Positions 26,329 through 64,000 of a stretch of 64,000 nucleotides of DNA are shown here, one piece after another (positions within the stretch are counted from its first letter, which is position 1; every line of letters starts with the position of its first letter). Location: assembly GCA_040954595.2 (NCBI GenBank), contig CM082576.2, positions 10,354,001 through 10,418,000 of the forward strand, read 5' to 3'. This DNA is from Balanoglossus misakiensis (Eukaryota; Hemichordata). Under the pieces are notes generated by a model. The model saw only the letters and a list, made by a program, of their open reading frames with translations, was not told the origin of the DNA and did not search any database. Made by a program: the position numbers and the translations under genes.

Positions 26329-26715
26329 CGGTCGTTCCCATCTGGCTTCGAACGTTCATGTTGATCTAAATGTTATCACACTTGTGTAATTGGTTTGTGA
26401 AGTTGATTCCAACTTTGCTACAGTTGTTGTACAGTTTATATGCTTTGCGGCAAACACAAACAGGATTAATGGTTTCTTACCCGGTAGGATGCTTCACCAG
26501 TTTGTTTAAAGTGTAAGACGATCCTCTTACGACACCCGTAATACCCCACTGTTAGTATTGTTATCAATCTCGATATAACCTCTTTGAATTTACCGCAACA
26601 TCAGCAACTGGGCGCCGAAACTGGAGTAAGATAAGGAACAACTTGGCAAACCAAATGTGCAAGTATGGTAACATTTAGATCAACATTATCGTTCGAATCC
26701 AGATGGGAACGATTG
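26329..26715 (+). mobile_element. TA-flanked inverted-repeat transposon (MITE), copy 1
   Basis: A 387 bp element with terminal inverted repeats of about 43 bp, beginning C(N)(R)TCGTTCCCATCTGG and ending with its reverse complement, flanked on both sides by TA (26327-26328 and 26716-26717). This suggests Tc1/mariner-type TA target duplication. It has no ORF, so it is non-autonomous. It sits in the usherin 3' UTR, where the two ends could pair as a hairpin in the mRNA. A second copy lies at 48559-49056 in opposite orientation. Confidence 0.85.
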
Positions 26716-28015
26716 TAAATCTTTCATGAACTTTGGGACAATGTCTGTGTGACATGGTTTATTTTATTAATGAAATGTGATTCCTACCAATTAAATTTGC
26801 ATATTACATACTGTCCAGATATGTTAATTGGTATAAACATCAATTAAAGGTGTAAATATTTCAGTGTAACCAACAAATATATGAAACTAGCCCTTGTGTG
26901 TGGCAAAGAGAAAAACTTGCAGCATTATACAGAATCAAAAGTACAGAGTTTTTATTGTGAAGTTATTTGTATAAATTTGAATGATATTGAATCTGTGAGA
27001 TAATTGTACAAATCTGTCTTTTAGAAGGAATGACAGAATTTGAAAATCATAAAGGTAGAAACTATTTGGTGATGATATATGTGTAAATTTTGAATGATTC
27101 ACAAATCAATATATTTATTCAAAAAAATTTAAAGTAATATTTCTACTCTTCCAATCTTGAATTATTGGTCAGTTATGAAGGCATGTTTCTATAATTTGGG
27201 CTGTGATGAATTTTTTAACTACATTTTCACCATGTTGGTCATCCAGATGTATTTATTCTGAAAGATGGAAACGATAGTCTGGTGAAACGTGTATAAATAT
27301 ATACACAAGTATTCTATCGAGTATACAGTGCCAATCAGTAACTCAGTTGAATTCAAAATTGGTATAAACATACCCTCAACCTTGATGTGTGCAACATTTT
27401 ATAATCAACACCTGCTATTAAACACCTTTAAACCTATTTCATTTTTTGAATGACATAACTATGCAAAGATTCTCAAACAATCATGACTGTACTATAGCAA
27501 TCTTCCCTTTCCCCTGACTAATTTTATCAAGTATAGGAATTATCCAACAAATCATTGAAAGCTCTTTTTTAATTTCAGATATTAGTTTCTGGTGTAATTT
27601 CCTGATCATGATCACTCCCCTCCCCAGCACCGTAGAGTATTGGTACAACCATCATATTGAAAACAATGGGTTTGATCCAAAGTTATAACTAGGCAGACGA
27701 GTGTTGGCTACTCAGCCTAGATGAGGCTCTATGAAAGATTCATCAATGGTTTGACTTTTTTATAAAAAGGAATATCTATAGTCTGGACTTTTCATACTCT
27801 TTGTAACCAAGATGTAAATTTCAGAGATGCCTTGACTGCAACATGTCTCTGACCTTTGAACTATTTATAAACAGAGTTGAAGCATGGTTTTTAGATCTTT
27901 GTAATTGACAATAAGATGTTGATATTCATGTGAATATAAAGGTATATTGATTTCTAAGGTAAATTATATGCATAAAATGATTTGTAATGATTTTATTGGT
28001 ACAAAGGTTTCGGAT

Positions 28016-28021
28016 AATAAA
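28016..28021 (+). terminator. Probable usherin poly(A) signal
   Basis: AATAAA is followed after about 20 bases by GTTGGGTGGTTTTTTTGTG, a typical downstream GU/U-rich element. It is the best-supported poly(A) signal found after the usherin stop. Confidence 0.6.
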
Positions 28022-30245
28022 AATTACCAATTTGAGCACATTCTGTTGGGTGGTTTTTTTGTGTTTTATAGAGTGCTATAGATGTGGCATTTGCACTGAA
28101 TTCACTAAACTTGGTAATTGCCTTATCAGTTTATCAACGCATATGCGAGCAGCACCATTTGTTCTTGAGAACACCCAGATACGCTATTTTTGCCATTTAT
28201 GGACATAATGTAAATTGGAGGCGACCGTGTACCTTTAATCCACAGGGACTAAATACAAATTTTGAAGTGTCACAATGATGACATAAAGAGGCCATACCAT
28301 TTTTGTCATTTAATTTGTGTGTGTTTAATTCTGCGGCTAGTGCAGTATCAATAGTTGTCACGTGATTGCTACTGATGTCAAAATGCATTCTCCGTACAGA
28401 AATTGTAGCTAGGGAGGGGGATTGGCCAACCCATGCAACATCTCGACACACAAATCACCACTCAACACACACTAATGACTATAATCTTTCAAGTGCAAGG
28501 ATGTATGCACATTTTAATCACAGCTATTTCTAATCCATGGTTTTAAAATGACATTATTTTTTGTACAAAAATCGACAACGACAATACAGCTCTTTATTTC
28601 AACGAAAAGAAAATACTTGCATTTTGATGTGCATACATCCTTTAATAAACATGTCTGTAGTCTTCATAGCGAGCTCAATAATTCCATGGGCACCAGGATT
28701 TGCAAGTCCCAACCAACTTTATATTTGACGCCTATTTCTGTACAAAAATGAAAAGCTTGTATGCATGGTATATTCAGGGTCTGCAGTAAGTAACTTTTGA
28801 TGATTTTTAGAAATAATTTTGTTTGGCATCAATGACCTTTTCTTGTTGCAATCCCTTATAGCACGAAGAAACACCAAATATTCACTGTCATCTCTGATGT
28901 TTACATGCCATGCACTGTTGTAAACAGGAATTAAGTCCAGACCAAAATTCAATTGTCAAAAGTATGAAAAGAAAATGCTTTCTAGAGTGTTGGCCAACCC
29001 AAACGCAGGGTGTTTGAACATGCTGTCAGAATAGCACACAAAACACACTACACAAAATTAAAATAGTCCAATAAATAAAGTGAAAAAAAAAAGAAAATAT
29101 CAAAAATAGCATCAAGGACACTCTGCTCATTTGACCAGAACTGTTTACATAGAAGAGACTCACAAACCAGCAATAACAATACTACCCCAAAATACAATAT
29201 TGATGTTTTCAAAGCCATCTTGACTGCCACCATTTCTGAGAAATAGTATTTTTGATCAAAATGGCAACATTCTCCTAAAATAAAATTTGCATGTTCATAA
29301 CTTCGTCACATCATAATGACACCTGAACTCTGTTGCTTAGCAACTGGACAAGCGGGTTCAGAGAAACAGCTTTTCACCAAATATTGGCCCACAAAAACCG
29401 GTATAATTTTGAAATTTTGGCATGTCATATTAATGAGAATACCCCTAGGACCCTACAAACTAAATTTCAACATATATAAATCACCAAATGGGAGCGAAAA
29501 TCACCAAAAGTTAGTTCCTGCAACCACAGACCATAGAGCTATAAACATTGCAACTACATCTCTATTTTCATAGAAAAACGGAGACACTGCAAAGAAGGAG
29601 ACTTGTAAATCTTGGTGCGCACTTCACTATTATGCCCGCTTAAAAAAATGACACCAAGGAAACTGCTTTAAACAAAGAATTGTAATGATATCTCAAAGAT
29701 ATAATAATAATGTTATACGAAACATATACAGAAGCAAAAACAAAGACTTGACAGAAACAGAAAATATCTATCTTTCCTCCTCTTTTTTTTTCTTTGTGTA
29801 TTAAAAGAAATGAACTGAGCACTGAAGGCTGTAAATTTCAATTTAAGTATTTCACGGTTATACAGATCCCATCTCTAAACAAATGTATACATCCTGATAA
29901 TAGAGTCTGCTACAAGAACCCCTAAAAATAGGGACGTCCGCTTGAAATTCAAAATAAGAACAAACCAGAAGCTGAATTCAAAATAAAAAATCATCTACAA
30001 AGCACGCTTTGAATACAGACACCAGAAATTGTACACCATTGACCAATTTATTAATAATTTTTTTTTTACAATCAGCATTTAATATTTATTTAAAAGGGCA
30101 GTCATCTTTCATGTTTATGGTTGAGCTGCTTCATGAGGTATTTGTGACATAATTTCATTCACTATTTAATTTTTCGGTCAGGTTTATATCGGAATTAATT
30201 TATAATGACAACCCCACAAGAGTATGTAGAAATCCCCTCTGATGA

Positions 30246-30292
30246 ATAAAAAAATAATAATAATATAATAATAATAATAATAATAACAATAA
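30246..30292 (+). repeat. (TAA)n microsatellite
   Basis: Near-perfect run of TAA/ATA units in the intergenic region. Confidence 0.85.
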
Positions 30293-31796
30293 TCAACGTG
30301 TGTCTGTGTTTGACACACACGTACTGTGACATGTCACATTCAACATGTCTTTAAACATAGCCACTGGAAAACCCTGAAAACAATTTATTGCATTCTTTGG
30401 AACACGAAGAAAAACTGTAGATATTGGTCCACAAACAACTGCCTTGAATATTTCTTACTATTTATAAACAAGATAAAAGGGTATCCCTTCTTTTTTTTCT
30501 GGACATATTCAGCTATTTATCCCTCACCCCTTACTGTATTTCCTTATATATAAAATGTCCTTTGAAGTTTCATTTCAGATGAGATTTGTTCGAATTAGAT
30601 AGTCATGATAAAATACAAGTCTTTTGCCTTCAGTGATCGCTGTCCGGACAGCATTTTACGTCTATGCGTTTGCTGTGCCGCTGTATTCTTTCAAACAACT
30701 ACTGTGCTATTAGCTTCGGCAACTCCATGTACTCGCGGACCCACGCTGCCTCCATGTCTTGCATTGGGGGGCTAGGGGGGGGGGAGGGAGCTATTTTGCA
30801 GACTCTTCTTCTTGCATCCTGCGACAGTGTCACCATGGGGACACCTCGTGCCTGCATAGCCCCTGTTTTGTCTTTTTTTGCAAAGCTAGCATCTATCAGG
30901 CTCGCGTCGTTTATGGTTTCCCATCATTCCATTTTCGAATACATTGTCATCGTCTTGCAATCACCACCGAAGTCCCTCCTGTCACGGACCATCCCTTGGC
31001 CTTCGAATTCATTCCTTCTCTTCTGGCATTCTCTGCAGCCGCTCAGCCCTGAAATCTGTTCGAATTCCACATCCTGGTCAGGCCACCTCTAGCCCTCGTG
31101 TCATCCCCATCGCTTGCCTTCCTCGACCATCTAGTCATTACATCTCTGGTCAGCCCATCCTTGAGAGCACTCCTACATTTTACCATCTCTCGTTCCCTTT
31201 GGTTGGTCATCCTCACCACAGTCTCTCTATCATGTGTCCTTACCACTGAACTCACTCTGTCTTCGACAAAGTTTCACTCTCAAACTGCCTCCTCCCTGGC
31301 CCAGACCTTCGACCTTTGATAATGTATCCCCGCACTTGACTTTCCACCAGTCCTATCGCTTTCACATGTACAAACTTTCCGTCAGCAATTCCAGCGCACC
31401 ACTAGAATGTTGCAGAACGCCAGGAAACACAGAGGACCCACAAATCGAGAGTCCAAGGCACAATTTTGAAGATTAAATGCAGAAATACAAATATCTCTGC
31501 TACTGATTAAAAATCCACGTATTGTATTTGGTTCTAGCAACTTTACGAGTACAGTACAGCACATCTACAAGCAATACTATATGATTGACATCTAAGTTTT
31601 AAAATAAACAGCAACTAGGCAGGTGCTGCTGCTGTCCCCTATGCTTGACCTACGGAGGCCGCTATGAACTCCAAACAGACAAACTAGTTCATCTCTCCGA
31701 GATGAATTACCCTGAGGTTGGTCATCTGAGGAATGTTAAAAAATTCCACATCAAAAGGATCAGTGGCACTGTACATCAAAAAAAAGACCCTTGGTG

Positions 31797-31885
31797 GACC
31801 CTTTCACCCCTTTCCCTGTAAATGGGTGCAACCAGCCCATTGGATAAACAATGGGTTTAAACCAAGCATCGGCGGTGAAAAGGGG
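31797..31885 (-). mobile_element. Short inverted-repeat element (~90 bp family), copy A
   Basis: Bounded by ACCCTTTCACC and GGTGAAAAGGG. Read on the minus strand it aligns with the copy at 52375-52469 through shared CCCATTGTTT and TACAGGGA-like pieces. It has no coding capacity. Confidence 0.6.
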
Positions 31886-32065
31886 GGTTGAACTGTTCGT
31901 TGAGGAAGGGACAAGATACGGAGGAATCCAAGCTGCAAAAACCGATACATCAGAATAGTCCACTGCTTTCGATGCACCTTACAGCTTTTTTCCCTCCCTG
32001 TCTCTCGTGCATTTGGCAAGTACTTTTTCTCGTTTTGCTTTTCACACCAAAGTTTTGACAAAAAG

Positions 32066-63780
<31,715 letters not shown>

Positions 63781-64000
63781 TAACCAGGGGATCTCAGCTT
63801 GTAAATACAGTCTAAGTGATGATACAGAGGTTGCATGTTTAGTTTGCATATGTATATACATGTATACCATAGGAGGCTGTGAGATCAGTTATCATCCATC
63901 TATATATGTCTGTCTGTATCTTTATGTAAGTGTGTCTGTGTGTAAGTATGTGCACTTAAAAAACAAGAAAACTGATGCATGTATTGGAATTAAGATGTCA

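Larger units (their letters stand above)
26083..28040 (+). other. USH2A: Usherin 3' UTR
   Basis: AT-rich non-coding sequence from the stop codon to a probable cleavage site just after AATAAA at 28016-28021, which is followed by a GT/T-rich stretch at about 28042-28068. A transposon copy lies inside at 26329-26715. The end is inferred from signals only. Confidence 0.55.
28041..32065. other. Convergent intergenic region / MLK 3' UTR
   Basis: Lies between the usherin poly(A) signal and the MLK stop codon. I see no recognisable gene. It is mostly AT-rich; the segment about 30660-31500 is less AT-rich and probably belongs to the MLK 3' UTR on the minus strand. It contains a (TAA)n tract at about 30248-30290, a G-run at about 30767-30787 and a ~90 bp inverted-repeat element at 31797-31885. 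No MLK poly(A) site could be chosen with confidence. Confidence 0.5.

Noticed and set aside
26590-26640. GGCGCCGAAACTGG inside the MITE resembling a retroviral primer-binding site
   Set aside because: The element has inverted ends and TA flanks, and no LTR or retroviral ORF is present.
30664-31092. 142-residue ORF between usherin and MLK
   Set aside because: No recognisable domain or splice context; the region is better explained as MLK 3' UTR or intergenic DNA.

Overview
The window is animal nuclear DNA: AT-rich introns and intergenic DNA, GC-richer coding exons, GT-AG splicing throughout (one GC-AG exception), and many short exons. It holds most of three large genes, each of which can be spliced in a continuous reading frame. 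The linkage and protein similarity suggest an invertebrate deuterostome, for example a lancelet or hemichordate. The sequence alone does not fix the species.

Bases 3-26082 (+): the last 47 exons of an usherin (USH2A) orthologue, about 4,100 residues ending at a natural stop. Reading order: fibronectin type III (FN3) repeats, a pair of laminin G domains, a long FN3 array with a Cys-rich CC-repeat block, an 11-repeat giant exon, one transmembrane helix, and a cytoplasmic tail ending in the PDZ-binding motif DTHL. The N-terminal laminin/EGF part lies left of the window. A 3' UTR of about 1.95 kb follows and contains a small DNA transposon; a poly(A) signal sits near 28016.

Bases 32066-50367 (-): a complete mixed-lineage kinase (MLK; pro-orthologue of vertebrate MAP3K9/10/11/21), 10 coding exons and 1,025 residues, with SH3, kinase, leucine-zipper region, CRIB and a Ser/Pro-rich tail. 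Its first intron is 11.5 kb and carries a second copy of the same transposon in opposite orientation. MLK is convergent with usherin across about 4 kb without a recognisable gene.

Bases 51213-63775 and beyond (+): the first 24 exons (1,632 residues) of a pecanex (PCNX) orthologue, running off the right edge inside the Pecanex_C domain. MLK and pecanex start codons are 845 bp apart, head to head, around a TATA-less region with YY1- and ETS-like sites. The same MLK-PCNX neighbourhood is known at three human loci (MAP3K9-PCNX1, MAP3K21-PCNX2, MAP3K11-PCNX3), and USH2A lies on the same human chromosome arm as MAP3K21-PCNX2. The window therefore looks like a preserved ancestral gene neighbourhood.

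The most interesting observations are: two FN3 domains of usherin, each apparently interrupted at the same loop by a foreign module (LamG pair; Cys-rich block); the ancient divergent MLK-pecanex pair; a TA-flanked terminal-inverted-repeat element present twice; a ~90 bp inverted-repeat family with several copies; and a fold-back palindrome in a pecanex intron.
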